Below are positions 50,426 to 59,946 of a stretch of 64,000 nucleotides of DNA, piece by piece. The notes under the pieces were generated by a model. The model worked only from the letters and a program-made list of their open reading frames with translations. It was not told the DNA's origin and did no database searches. The translations under genes and the position numbers were made by a program. The stretch is taken from positions 1 to 64,000 of the forward strand of contig DASVQY010000056.1 of assembly GCA_036388895.1 (NCBI GenBank), given 5' to 3'. Each line of letters opens with the position of its first letter. Within the stretch, counting starts at the first letter, position 1. Origin of the DNA: SXVE01 sp036388895. Its GTDB lineage: Bacteria > Acidobacteriota > Blastocatellia > Pyrinomonadales > Pyrinomonadaceae.

Positions 50426-52045
50426 ATGACAAACAAAGATACCAGTAAAACGACGGCTAAATCCGAAACGAAAGAATGGACGGTGATGGTTTATATGGCG
50501 GGCGACAACAATTTGAGTCAGGATATGATCACCGGGCTTAAAGGAATGATGAGCGTCGGCGACAAAGCGAATATCAACTTGATAGCCGTTTATGACGGCA
50601 ATTACCCGACCGCGCCGATCAAAGTTTATGAATTTTCAAAATCTTTAAACGACAAACCGGAAAGACCTCGACTCGAAGATTACGTCGCAGACATCGAACT
50701 GCCGAAACCGCGCCGGACGAACGAAGCCGATTTGTGTAAGCTGAAAGATTTCGTGCCGCTGATTACCGAAAGATACAAAGCTCGAAAATACGCTTTGATT
50801 CTTTCCGGGCACAGCGATGGCGTTATCGGAAAAACGCTTTTGCGCGACGAAAACCCGAGCGTTTCGCTCGATTTGCAAACATTAGGACGCATTTTGAAAG
50901 ACGTTTTACCTAAAGACGCGGACGGAAAAAAGAAAAAATTCGACCTTTTAGGCTTCGACGGCTGTTTGATGAGTATGATCGAGGTCGGCTACGAATTGAA
51001 AGACGCGGCTAAAATACTGGTCGCGTCGGAAGGAAATATTCCAACGTCGGGCTGGGCGTATGAAAAAATCTTGGCTGACATAATCAGCGGAGCAGGCAAA
51101 ATGGACGAGGCGGAATTCGCCAAATCAATCGTCAAACAATACGGCGAGTTTAACGAAGACTACGCCGTCAGCGGTCGTTCGGTAAACATCACCGCGTGCA
51201 ATCTCGACAATATCGAACCGCTGTACAAAGCCATTCAAAATTTCGCCAAAAGCCTGTATGATTTATTGAGTTTGCCGACTGAAGCCGGTGAAGGCGTCAC
51301 GGAAGCAGAGGCTTTGGAAAATAAATTAGTAAAAGAGAAGTTTATTGATTGGATAACGCTCAGCCATTATCGCTCGCAAACTTTTATGCACGGGCAAGCC
51401 GTGGACATTGTGGATTTTATCTACAATCTGTTAATGTATTCGGAAAAAAGTCGTCTCATAAGCCGGGAAGTTTACGGCGAACTGCCGAAAAACAAGACCA
51501 CTGCCAAAATCGAACGAAAAAAAAGAGCGTTTTTCAATGATTTTCTTGCGATTAACAAAGCAATCAAAGAAAAAGACAAAAAATATACGTTAGCCAGTTG
51601 TTTTGTCGGAGCCGAGTATCAATTTACGCAGGGAAACTCGATTTTCTTTCCATGGACGCGAATGGCTTTCGCGATGATTTACGATAAATATAAATCGCTG
51701 AAATTCAACAAAACTAAGCATTGGCTGAATTTGATTGATAAATTTACGAGTCTGACGATTCGCTATCATCAGCAAACGCCCGCTTTTGCGAAAAGCGCAG
51801 ACAATTCGCTCGATACCGATCTTATCAGCTTGCTTCACAAAGAAGTAGGCGGTAAAGAGGTCGGTGGAAAGGAAGTTGGGGGCAAAGAGGTTGGAGGTAA
51901 AGAAGTAGGAGGAAAGGAAGTAGGAGGCAAAGAAGTCGGGGGCAAGGGCGGCACCGAAGAATTTTACTTTTATTTTTCGCAAATTCGGAATTATGACACC
52001 GAGGTTTTTTCGATGGGTTACGCTGACGAAACCAGCTTTATCTAA
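50426..52045 (+). CDS. clostripain-family (C11) cysteine peptidase with KEVGG repeat
   Basis: The 539-residue protein has the C11 core: WTVMVYMAGDNNL, the catalytic His129 in YALILSGHSDG and Cys180 in FDLLGFDGCLMSMIE. C11 and CHAT belong to the same caspase-like clan (CD). There is no signal peptide, so it should be cytoplasmic. Residues 472-506 are seven exact copies of KEVGG, followed by a 33-residue tail. The stop lies 53 bases inside the start of the TPR-CHAT gene in another frame, so translation is probably coupled. C11 enzymes are often activated by autocleavage. AGGAG stands 11 bases before ATG. Confidence 0.9.
   Translation: MTNKDTSKTTAKSETKEWTVMVYMAGDNNLSQDMITGLKGMMSVGDKANINLIAVYDGNYPTAPIKVYEFSKSLNDKPERPRLEDYVADIELPKPRRTNEADLCKLKDFVPLITERYKARKYALILSGHSDGVIGKTLLRDENPSVSLDLQTLGRILKDVLPKDADGKKKKFDLLGFDGCLMSMIEVGYELKDAAKILVASEGNIPTSGWAYEKILADIISGAGKMDEAEFAKSIVKQYGEFNEDYAVSGRSVNITACNLDNIEPLYKAIQNFAKSLYDLLSLPTEAGEGVTEAEALENKLVKEKFIDWITLSHYRSQTFMHGQAVDIVDFIYNLLMYSEKSRLISREVYGELPKNKTTAKIERKKRAFFNDFLAINKAIKEKDKKYTLASCFVGAEYQFTQGNSIFFPWTRMAFAMIYDKYKSLKFNKTKHWLNLIDKFTSLTIRYHQQTPAFAKSADNSLDTDLISLLHKEVGGKEVGGKEVGGKEVGGKEVGGKEVGGKEVGGKGGTEEFYFYFSQIRNYDTEVFSMGYADETSFI
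51839..51943 (+). repeat. (KEVGG)x7 coding minisatellite, 15-base unit
   Basis: Seven tandem 15-base units encode identical KEVGG pentapeptides near the C-terminus of the C11 peptidase. Codons vary between units at most wobble positions (Glu GAA/GAG, Val GTA/GTC/GTT, all four Gly codons), so the peptide is conserved while the DNA has diverged. Confidence 0.9.
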
Positions 52046-55000
52046 AATTCACCATCAAATTCGTATTGTTTTAATCGGCGGTCTGCTTGTGTTGTCAATC
52101 GCCGCGGCAAACCTCTGCGCTCAAAATCTAACGCAGGAAATGTCCGTACAAGATGCTTTTTTCATAGAGAACGAGGCGAAACAGTCAGCGGCGGTGTGGA
52201 GCGAAGATTCATACCGCCGCGCGCAATCTTTGTATGAAGAAAGCGCGCGAAAATGGCTTTCCGAGCGAAATTATCAAAAATACGCCGGTTGTTTGCGCGA
52301 TGCGGCTCAACTGAAGATTAGTCTCAATGAATCCGAAGACGCCCGACAATTGCTGTCCGATTCACTGCGTGCCGAACGCAAAGCCGGAAACATAAACGGC
52401 GAAGCGGAAACATTGTCGTATTTAACAATGATCGCGGCGCGAGATAACGAATTGAAAGCTGCCGAACAGTTTTTGAAGAAAGCGCTCGCCATAGTAGAAC
52501 ATTCTGCACAGCCCGATGCCGCCGCAAAAGTTTACTTTGCCGCCGCCGAATATCATTACCGCAATCAGCGCAATCTTCCGCTGATGACCGAGTATTTAGA
52601 AAAATCCGCGCGACTTTTTCACGAAGCCGGCGACAAGAAAGGCGAAGCGGAAGCCTTGATCGAACTCGCGTATACTTTTGTGATGAGCAATGATCGCGCT
52701 CGCGGGCGGTCTTACGCAAAAGAAGCAGTCAATATCGCGCGTTCAATCAGCGACCAAAGAAATCTGGCGCTCGCCTTGATCGCGCTCGGCGACGCGGACC
52801 AGCGCGTCGGCAACCATCAAAGTTCCTTGAATGCCTTCGAAGAAGCCGAATCAATTTATCCCGAAAACCTCGATCACTACGAAAAAGCGATTTTATTTGT
52901 CAGATTCGGCTTTTATTATGAAACTTTCGGCGATTTGGTTCAGGCGCGCTCTTATTTTCAAAAAGCGAGACAATTATTTATCAAAACGAAAAATCTTTAC
53001 GGAAATTCGGAACTGGCGACGCGCATCGGGCAAATTTCGCTGCAATTAAACGACGAAGCCGAGGCACTCAGAAATTTCAACGAAGGACTTCAAATCGCCC
53101 TCGAATCGAAAGATCGGTATTCTCTGGCTTATGCTTACGAAAATTTCGGCGATTTATATTTTTCAAAACAAAACTACAAAAACGCTTCCGAAAATTACCG
53201 GAAGGCTTTGACGAACTTTGATAAAGTCGGTATAAAACACGCCGTCGCGACGGTTAAGGAAAAATTAGGAAAACTGCACGCGCGGCTCGGCGACGAATTG
53301 ACGGCGGAAAAAGTTTTCACGGAAGCTCTCCAAATCAATCGCGACATTCGGAGCAAGGTCGGCGAGGCGAGCAGTCTTTATAACCTCGCCCGTCTGCACG
53401 AATCGCAAAACCAAATTGATAAAAGTCTGCGCGAAATAGAAGAATGTCTTTTCTTAACCGATTTTTTGCACGGTGAGACGGCGAACGGAAAATTAAAAAG
53501 AGGATTTTTAGCCGAGATGTACGACCGCTATGAGCTTTACATCAATCTTTTAATGAAAAAACACGCCGAAACGCCGAATGAAAATTATGCGGTGCGGGCT
53601 TTGCAGGCGGCGGAAAAATCGCGCGCTCGCTCGATGCTGGAAAATCTCCGACTCGCCGAAGCCGATTTTTCCGAAGGCGCGGACATCGAAACGATTGAGC
53701 GCGAAAAGGAAATCCGCGTTCTGTTGAACACAAAAGCCGACGAGCTAACGAATCTTTTGAGTTCTAAAGCGGATAAAAATGAAACCGAAAAACTCGACGC
53801 GGAAATCAACGAGCTTGAAAACGAGCTTGAACAAATTAAAGCCAAGCTCAAACAATCCAGCCCGCTTTATTCAGCGATAAGAAATCCCGCGCCGTTTGAT
53901 GTCGGCGAACTGCAAAATAAAATTTTGAATGAAGATTCTCTGCTTTTGGAATTTTTTCTCGGCGAAAAGGAAAGCTATCTTTGGCTCGTCGGCAAAAATG
54001 AAGTCAGCGTCCACATTCTTCCGCCGCGTGAACGAATCGAGTCGCTCGTCGAAAGTTTGCGAAGTTTGCTCGCCTCACGCGAGAAGAAAAACGGCGAAAC
54101 AGCCGAAGATTACCAGAAAAGAATCGCCGAAGCCGAAAACGAGTACGCTCTCGAAGCGAGAAACTTGAGCGATGAGCTTTTCGGGCAGATTGCCGACAAA
54201 ATCACAAACAAGCGTCTGATCGTCGTCGCCGACGGAAAACTGCACTACTTTCCTCTTTCCGCTTTGCCGTCGCCGGTTTCAGACTCGAATGAACCGATTT
54301 TGGTTACAAGCGAGATTGTTTACGAACCTTCCGCGCAGATGCTTTCGCTTCTCGCCAAAAATAATAATCGAACGCAGCCGCCGAAAAATCTTCTGGTTTT
54401 CTCCGATCCGGTTTTTTCCGAGGACGATCCGCGCTATCGAGGTGAAAGCGAAACGATTGAAAATCCGAATTCTGAAACGGCTTCGACGGGAAAATTACGC
54501 TTTGCCGAATCGCTTAATTCGCTTCCGCGTCTCGCCGCTTCAAAGGAAGAATCCGATCTGATTATAAACGCCGTCGGAAGTTCAAAATTCGATGTGTTTT
54601 CAGGATTTGAAGCAAATCGCGAAACTTTACTCAACGCCGAAGTTTCAGATTACAAAATTATACATTTCGCCACGCACGGTTTGATAGACGAACAGCGCCC
54701 CGAACTTTCCGGCATTTTGCTTTCGCGCTTCGATGCGGGCGGACATAAAATAAATGAATTCGTTCGGCTTCAGGATATTTACGGATTAAATTTCTCCGCC
54801 GATTTGATTGTTTTGAGCGCCTGCGACACGGGCGTCGGAAAGCAGCTTAAAGGCGAAGGTTTGATGAGTTTGAACAATGCGTTTTTGCAGTCTGGCGCGA
54901 AATCCGTCGTGTCGAGTCTCTGGAAAGTTGACGATTACGCGACGCGCGAATTGATGCGAGACTTTTACGCGGCTTTGGCAAAAGGCGAAACCACTCCCGC

Positions 55001-55214
55001 GCAGGCTCTGCGCGAAGCAAAATTAAAACTGCGGCGCAATCCGGTTTATAAATCGCCGTTTTATTGGGCGGCTTTTACCATACAGGGCGATTTCAATAAC
55101 GTGCCGAGCCTTTCAACAGAATTCAATTATAAAATTTATATATTTATCGCTCTGGTGCCGATACTCGCTTTCGGCGTTTACCGATTTTCTCGATACGGGA
55201 AATCAAAATCCTGA
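51993..55214 (+). CDS. secreted, membrane-anchored TPR-CHAT protein, CHAT module B
   Basis: The 1073-residue protein has an N-terminal signal segment (IRIVLIGGLLVLSIAAANLCAQ). TPR repeats fill about 60-520 and a coiled coil of Glu/Lys/Leu runs about 560-620 (ELENELEQIKAKLK). The CHAT domain (about 690-1040) carries His895 in IIHFATHGLIDE and Cys944 in LIVLSACDTGVG. A C-terminal membrane helix follows (IYIFIALVPILAFGVYRF). Predicted topology puts TPR and CHAT in the periplasm, anchored by the tail. The start overlaps the C11 gene. Its stop abuts the stop of the opposite-strand anti-sigma-like gene with no spacer. Substrate is unknown. Confidence 0.85.
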   Translation: MTPRFFRWVTLTKPALSKIHHQIRIVLIGGLLVLSIAAANLCAQNLTQEMSVQDAFFIENEAKQSAAVWSEDSYRRAQSLYEESARKWLSERNYQKYAGCLRDAAQLKISLNESEDARQLLSDSLRAERKAGNINGEAETLSYLTMIAARDNELKAAEQFLKKALAIVEHSAQPDAAAKVYFAAAEYHYRNQRNLPLMTEYLEKSARLFHEAGDKKGEAEALIELAYTFVMSNDRARGRSYAKEAVNIARSISDQRNLALALIALGDADQRVGNHQSSLNAFEEAESIYPENLDHYEKAILFVRFGFYYETFGDLVQARSYFQKARQLFIKTKNLYGNSELATRIGQISLQLNDEAEALRNFNEGLQIALESKDRYSLAYAYENFGDLYFSKQNYKNASENYRKALTNFDKVGIKHAVATVKEKLGKLHARLGDELTAEKVFTEALQINRDIRSKVGEASSLYNLARLHESQNQIDKSLREIEECLFLTDFLHGETANGKLKRGFLAEMYDRYELYINLLMKKHAETPNENYAVRALQAAEKSRARSMLENLRLAEADFSEGADIETIEREKEIRVLLNTKADELTNLLSSKADKNETEKLDAEINELENELEQIKAKLKQSSPLYSAIRNPAPFDVGELQNKILNEDSLLLEFFLGEKESYLWLVGKNEVSVHILPPRERIESLVESLRSLLASREKKNGETAEDYQKRIAEAENEYALEARNLSDELFGQIADKITNKRLIVVADGKLHYFPLSALPSPVSDSNEPILVTSEIVYEPSAQMLSLLAKNNNRTQPPKNLLVFSDPVFSEDDPRYRGESETIENPNSETASTGKLRFAESLNSLPRLAASKEESDLIINAVGSSKFDVFSGFEANRETLLNAEVSDYKIIHFATHGLIDEQRPELSGILLSRFDAGGHKINEFVRLQDIYGLNFSADLIVLSACDTGVGKQLKGEGLMSLNNAFLQSGAKSVVSSLWKVDDYATRELMRDFYAALAKGETTPAQALREAKLKLRRNPVYKSPFYWAAFTIQGDFNNVPSLSTEFNYKIYIFIALVPILAFGVYRFSRYGKSKS

Positions 55215-56021
55215 TTATTTAACCGTGAAAGTATAAATCAGCGGCGAATAATTCGCATTTTCCCCGGATACTTCAATTCGGTAACTGCCCTTTTTCAGCA
55301 ACGAAGCGGGCAAAAGCAGTCTGAGTTCGCGTCCGTTTTGATTTTTGTAAGAAGAAATTTCGGTCAGCGCCGCAATGCTTGTTTGATCATCGACGATTTT
55401 AGCCGTAAAACGATTTTCCGTATTGATTTCGATTGGCAGCAAAAGGCGAAACAAAACCGGGTCAGACATTTTTTCGGTTGATAAATTGTTCGCTTCGCCC
55501 GCTCCGCGCAAAGTTCCCGGAGTCAAACTGACGCTGTAAAAATTTTCGTATTCGGAAAGACTGCTCAAATTTTTTTTGTTTAATTCGGCAAGTTCATTGT
55601 CCGCTTGATTGTAAACAAAAAGAACAACCGCCAGCCCGAGAATTGCGAAAGCGAAAACAGCTAATATCGGGACGGGCGTGAGCCGAAAAAAATCTTTTAA
55701 TCTTTGAAAAAAACTAACCGGCGACGGTGACAAAAGAGTTCGGGGGCGGCTTTCGTTTTCAGACCGTTTTGGCGCGTGGCTTTTCAGTAATGAAAGAACT
55801 TTCAGGTGGCTCTTTCTAATGTCTGAGACGAGAAAGTTATTCGTAAACATTTCGCTTTCTGACGGGGAAAGCGCTCCGTCTAAATAATCTTCCATTAGAT
55901 TGTCTTCCGCCAGACGCAATTCTTCTTCGAGGAGACTGCCGGAAAGAATCCTTAAATCTATTTCTTCCGTTTCTTTTTCCCCTAAATTCCCCAAAAGGTA
56001 AGATTTTAATTCGTTTTTCAT
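55215..56021 (-). CDS. membrane anti-sigma-like protein, CHAT module B
   Basis: The ~268-residue protein has a cytoplasmic domain (about 1-85) with KSYLLGNLGEKETEEID, LRLAEDNLMEDYLDGALSPSE and FLVSDIRKSHLKVL, shared with the module A protein. A membrane helix follows (about 116-137, VPILAVFAFAILGLAVVLFVY), then a ~130-residue outer domain of beta type (SVSLTPGTLRGAG…RIEVSGENANYSPLIYTFTVK). It is paired with the ECF sigma gene 58 bases upstream on the same strand. No zinc site is visible. TTG 56033 is an alternative start. Role as an anti-sigma factor is inferred from position, topology and shared domain. Confidence 0.7.
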   Translation of the reverse strand: MKNELKSYLLGNLGEKETEEIDLRILSGSLLEEELRLAEDNLMEDYLDGALSPSESEMFTNNFLVSDIRKSHLKVLSLLKSHAPKRSENESRPRTLLSPSPVSFFQRLKDFFRLTPVPILAVFAFAILGLAVVLFVYNQADNELAELNKKNLSSLSEYENFYSVSLTPGTLRGAGEANNLSTEKMSDPVLFRLLLPIEINTENRFTAKIVDDQTSIAALTEISSYKNQNGRELRLLLPASLLKKGSYRIEVSGENANYSPLIYTFTVK

Positions 56022-56079
56022 CGTTTTTATCAACTTAAAGGAATTTCCTTAATGAATAATGAGAAAATGTTCCGGTTTA

Positions 56080-56664
56080 TTACAAATTTTTTTGGCTCAG
56101 GCAATTTTCGATGCATTCTCTCACTATATTTCTGATGCGGTGAATTTTCGTGTGAAGCGCTCCCGTCTTTAAGTTCAACGCGTCAGCCATTTTTTTTCGC
56201 AGTTCAGACTTACCGCTTTTATCCGGGCTGTAATACGCAATCAGCATCTCGCTTTCTTGCGATCCGAGTTTAGCCAGACAACGGTCAAGACAATCGTAAA
56301 TTATGTCTTTATTCTCGTTTGTTTCGGGCACCGGCTGATCCGCGAAAAGCATATTCGGTTCTAACGAAACGTGCTTTTTTTTCATGTTGGCGAGATACTC
56401 GCGATGAACATTGATAGCGAAAGAGTAAAAAAAGGTAATCGTTTTCACCTCGCCGTTGTTATAAAAAGTTGAAACTTTCGCCGCCACGCGATTTATTGTT
56501 TCGTCGGCGAGTTCATCGGGTTCAGAGCAGCCTTTGTAACGAAAAAACGTTGTCAGGTGTTTTCTCACTTCTTCATACTTTGCGCCCGCTTTTTCCCGGT
56601 CGGTGGAAAGCCAGTTCAGCAGATTATTAAAGTTTTCTTCGGTTAACACAAAATCTTTTTTCAT
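56080..56664 (-). CDS. ECF-like sigma factor, CHAT module B
   Basis: The 194-residue protein has divergent sigma region 2 (KYEEVRKHLTTFFRYKGCSEPDELADETINRVAAKVSTF) and region 4 (CLDRCLAKLGSQESEMLIAYYSPDKSGKSELRKKMADALNLKTGALHTKIHRIRNIVRECI). It is paralogous to 27830-28399 along its length. It lies directly upstream of the anti-sigma-like gene, tail-to-tail with the TPR-CHAT gene. An inverted repeat is present about 170-200 bases upstream of the start. It should control a promoter class of its own. Confidence 0.82.
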   Translation of the reverse strand: MKKDFVLTEENFNNLLNWLSTDREKAGAKYEEVRKHLTTFFRYKGCSEPDELADETINRVAAKVSTFYNNGEVKTITFFYSFAINVHREYLANMKKKHVSLEPNMLFADQPVPETNENKDIIYDCLDRCLAKLGSQESEMLIAYYSPDKSGKSELRKKMADALNLKTGALHTKIHRIRNIVRECIENCLSQKNL

Positions 56665-57034
56665 TTTACCGACGCTTGTCAGTTTGCGATAAGAGGTTCA
56701 AAATTTGCTGTTTTAATACTACCAAAAGTTTTCCGCCGACAGCCGTTTGACACAGATTCGCGCAGTGAAAATTTATCGAAATCTTTTTGTCGGAATCGGC
56801 GCGAAACACTTTCGCTGATAAAAAAACAGGCGCGCTTACAAGGTAAATCAATTTTGCTTGTAAGGCAAAGAAAACGAAAATTCTAAATTTTATTTGTTGA
56901 TAAGGAAAGTGTTGATGAATTTTTAATGATGAGCCTGTAAAGAAAACTACATTATTTAAAAAGGCACACTCTTTCGAGTCGCAGAGACGCTCAAAAATAA
57001 GTTGCAAATGCCTTTGATTTACTCGCCGCGCGAA
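56665..57034. other. gene-free stretch upstream of module B sigma gene
   Basis: About 370 AT-rich bases. It contains the promoter region of the sigma gene and the inverted repeat at 56834-56863. A 113-codon minus-strand frame here has no ribosome-binding site or recognisable domain and is discounted. Confidence 0.45.
56834..56863. repeat. inverted repeat upstream of module B sigma gene
   Basis: CTTACAAG (56834-56841) and CTTGTAAG (56856-56863) form a perfect 8+8 inverted repeat with a 14-base spacer. No U-tract follows on the sigma-gene strand, so an operator is plausible. Confidence 0.4.
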
Positions 57035-58501
57035 TTATTGCACGTTTATTTCTTCCCAAATTTTATGATTATGCGTTTCGGGCAGATACAGCGTGCCGAC
57101 GACGAACGTAACTGCGGCGATTATCATCGGATAAATCAAACCGGCGTAGATGTTGCCCGTCCAGGCGCAGGCGAGCAATCCGACTGTCGGAAGCAAACCG
57201 CCGAAAACGCCGTTGCCGATGTGATACGGCAGCGAAAGTGATGTGTAGCGCACTTTTGCCGGAAACGCTTCGACCAAATAAGCGGCAATCGGCGCGTAAA
57301 CCATCGTCACGAAGATCAACTGAACGAAAATCAATAAAACGAGCATCGGCACGTTCGGCGTGGGCGCATTTGTAACAGGCGTTTCGTTGATTGTTACGGG
57401 CGAAAGTTTCGGCTCTTTCGTGACCGGATCGGGCGTCGAATGTATGGCGGCGACTTCGTTTCCGGCGTAATGAACCATCGCTTTGTAAATCGGATAGTAA
57501 AAAATAACCGCTAAAAGACAGCCCGCCATCATGATTTTTTTGCGACCGATGCGATCCGAAAGCCAGCCAAACAAAATGAAAAACGGAATCGCCAAAACGA
57601 TTGCGATAGCGATGATGTAACTCGCCGTTATGCGTTCGATCTTCAAAATCGTCTGCATATAAAACAGCGCGTAAAATTGACCGGTGTACCAAACGACGCC
57701 TTGACCGGCTGTCGCGCCGAAAAGCGAAATTAAAACCCGGCGGCGATTTTCGGGATTGACGAACGCGTCAACCAAAGGTTTGGTCGAAGCCATTCCCGAA
57801 GATTTTATGTGCTGAAAAATCGGCGATTCCTTCATTTTCAGGCGAATATAAAGCGACATTCCGACCAGAAAAATCGAGATTATAAAAGGAATTCGCCAGC
57901 CCGCAGCAAAGCTGTCGGCAGCAAACGTTTGCGGACTCATCGAATTTTGCAGAGTGATAATTACAGCGAGCGAAATCAAAAGTCCGAGTGATGCCGTAAT
58001 TTGAATGAAACTCGTGTAAAAACCGCGCCGGTTGTCGGGAACGTGTTCGGCGATGTAAATAGCCGCGCCGCCGTATTCGCCGCCGAGCGCGAGTCCCTGC
58101 AAAACGCGGATTAATATTAATAGTATCGGCGCGAAAATCCCGATTTGACTGTAAGTCGGAAGAAAACCGACCGCCGCCGTCGCGCCGCCCATCAAAAGAA
58201 GCGTCACGAGAAACGCGTATTTGCGTCCGACGAGATCGCCGATTCGACCGAAAAACAAAGCTCCGAACGGACGAACGATAAAGCCGACGGCGAACGTCGA
58301 AAGATATGCTATAAGAGCGAAAGTGTCGTTTCCAGGGGGGTAAAACAGCGGCGCAATGATCGTCGCCAGACTTCCGAAAATATAAAAATCGTACCATTCG
58401 ATAACGGTTCCGGCGGAAGACGCGCCGATCACCTGCCAAATCTTGCCGATCGGGATTTCATCATCGTTCGAATTCGTAATCGCTTTTTCCGCAGTTTCCA
58501 T
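57035..58501 (-). CDS. MFS transporter of the metabolite:H+ symporter (MHS) type
   Basis: The 488-residue protein has about 12 membrane helices and the MHS signature: SSAGTVIEWYDFYIFG at helix 1, RPFGALFFGRIGDLVGRKYAF between helices 2 and 3, RVLQGLALGGEYGGAAIYIAEH, and LSDRIGRKKIMMAGCLL mid-protein. The family moves organic acids, osmolytes such as proline or betaine, or shikimate with protons. A loop with an unusual 50-residue insertion (KAMVHYAGNEVAAIHSTPDPVTKEPKLSPVTINETP) lies before helix 9. It is the first of five minus-strand genes here. Confidence 0.9.
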   Translation of the reverse strand: METAEKAITNSNDDEIPIGKIWQVIGASSAGTVIEWYDFYIFGSLATIIAPLFYPPGNDTFALIAYLSTFAVGFIVRPFGALFFGRIGDLVGRKYAFLVTLLLMGGATAAVGFLPTYSQIGIFAPILLILIRVLQGLALGGEYGGAAIYIAEHVPDNRRGFYTSFIQITASLGLLISLAVIITLQNSMSPQTFAADSFAAGWRIPFIISIFLVGMSLYIRLKMKESPIFQHIKSSGMASTKPLVDAFVNPENRRRVLISLFGATAGQGVVWYTGQFYALFYMQTILKIERITASYIIAIAIVLAIPFFILFGWLSDRIGRKKIMMAGCLLAVIFYYPIYKAMVHYAGNEVAAIHSTPDPVTKEPKLSPVTINETPVTNAPTPNVPMLVLLIFVQLIFVTMVYAPIAAYLVEAFPAKVRYTSLSLPYHIGNGVFGGLLPTVGLLACAWTGNIYAGLIYPMIIAAVTFVVGTLYLPETHNHKIWEEINVQ

Positions 58502-58554
58502 TGTTATTTACCCTGCAAATAGATTTTTTGTAAATACTGTTCGCAAAATAGCTG

Positions 58555-59883
58555 TTAAAACGAACCTTTAAGAGCGGTTTCCATCCATTTATTAACTCGA
58601 TCCGATTGCTCGTTGGTCAACGAATGACCGGTTTCCAGAGCAAGCACCAGAGTTTTCGGAGCTTTGATGACGTTGTAAGCGGCGAACATCGAAGTAGGCG
58701 GACAGGTTTCATCGTTATACCCGAACGTGTAAATGCCCGGAACTTTGAGCCGCCGCGCAAAATTTACCGTATCGTAATATTTCGACGTTTCGATTTTTTC
58801 CGGCGTGCGGTTTCGCTCATCTTTGAAAGCGTGATGCCAACCGCCCGCGCGACCGTAAATATAACCGGTCAAATCGGCGAGAGCGGGAACCCAAACCGCC
58901 AAACCTTTCACGCGCGCGTCGAGCGCCGCCGTCATAATCGAAAGCGCGCCGCCTTGACTTCCGCCCATCACGCCCAAATTCACGCCGTCAAATTGCGGCA
59001 GCGAAGTCAAAAAATCATTCGCCCGCAAGCTGCCCAGAATGACGCGACGATAATAATATTCGTTTTTATTTTCCAAGCCCGCGACCATATAACGATTGAG
59101 CGCTCCGGCGGCGAGATTGTCGTAAACGGTCTGGTCTAATGTGACCGGAATGCCGTGAATACCGATTTGCAAAGTGATAAAGCCTTTTTCGGCTAAAGTC
59201 AAACTTCCCCTGTAAGGTCGCACGCCCGCGCCGGGAACCGATAAAACCGCGGGGAACTTTTGATTCGGATTCGCTGATTTCGGAATCGCCAGAATTCCGT
59301 AAATCCGGCTCGATTTGCTCGTGCCGCCGCCGACGTTTTGAAAACTGACGTGGTAAACGTCAACGGTCGGAGTGCTGTAACTCGGCAAAAGTTCGAGCTT
59401 GGCGTCAACGGGAAGTTTGGCGAGCTCGGCTTTGGCATCCGCCCAGAATTTGTCGAAATCCGCCGGATCGGTTGTCGTTGGCACGATCAAATCAGGACGA
59501 TAACCGGCTGTCGCCAATCCTCTGTAACTTCTGCCGTCTTTCTCCATCGTCACGATGCAGCGCAAAAATCCGGGTTCTTTCAAACTGCCCGCTTCAATCG
59601 TCAAACTATCCGCCGAAGTCGTTACCGTTTTTACAATCGTCGGCTTCATCGCTTCCGGTCCGCAATTATACGTGATCGGCAGTCCGGCAACCTGGCGGTT
59701 ATTCAGCGTAACGGCGACCTTAAATTTCGCCGGTTGATTTAACTGATAAGTCCAATCATCTCTGTCGAGCGCGACGCGAATTTGATAAACTCCGGTGCTT
59801 TCCTGCGCTTGAGCGGCATAAGAAATGATTAATAACAAAAAAGAGACGAAAGCTTTGTGTTTGAAGATCAAATTTCTAACCAT
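58555..59883 (-). CDS. secreted acetylxylan esterase-like (AXE1) hydrolase
   Basis: The 442-residue protein has a signal peptide (AFVSFLLLIISYAAQAQ), an N-terminal beta domain of about 110 residues and an AXE1/cephalosporin-C deacetylase-type alpha/beta hydrolase. Motifs are PAVLSVPGAGVRPYRG (oxyanion), the nucleophile elbow LGVMGGSQGGALSIM, the acid in YNDETCPPTSMFA and His in ETGHSLTNEQ. It would deacetylate sugar or polysaccharide substrates outside the cytoplasm. It fits the glycan-related neighbours GHL10 and alpha-mannosidase. Confidence 0.88.
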   Translation of the reverse strand: MVRNLIFKHKAFVSFLLLIISYAAQAQESTGVYQIRVALDRDDWTYQLNQPAKFKVAVTLNNRQVAGLPITYNCGPEAMKPTIVKTVTTSADSLTIEAGSLKEPGFLRCIVTMEKDGRSYRGLATAGYRPDLIVPTTTDPADFDKFWADAKAELAKLPVDAKLELLPSYSTPTVDVYHVSFQNVGGGTSKSSRIYGILAIPKSANPNQKFPAVLSVPGAGVRPYRGSLTLAEKGFITLQIGIHGIPVTLDQTVYDNLAAGALNRYMVAGLENKNEYYYRRVILGSLRANDFLTSLPQFDGVNLGVMGGSQGGALSIMTAALDARVKGLAVWVPALADLTGYIYGRAGGWHHAFKDERNRTPEKIETSKYYDTVNFARRLKVPGIYTFGYNDETCPPTSMFAAYNVIKAPKTLVLALETGHSLTNEQSDRVNKWMETALKGSF

Positions 59884-59946
59884 AAATTCACGCGAATAAA
59901 CTTGATTATTCGGTTTTGTTTTTTGAAAAATAAGCTGTTCGTAAAA

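Noticed and set aside
56666..57007. 113-codon minus-strand ORF upstream of the module B sigma gene
   Set aside because: No ribosome-binding site, no recognisable domain, and it occupies the likely promoter region.
57768..58439. 223-codon minus-strand ORF inside the MHS transporter gene
   Set aside because: Arg-rich alternative frame of a clear membrane transporter.
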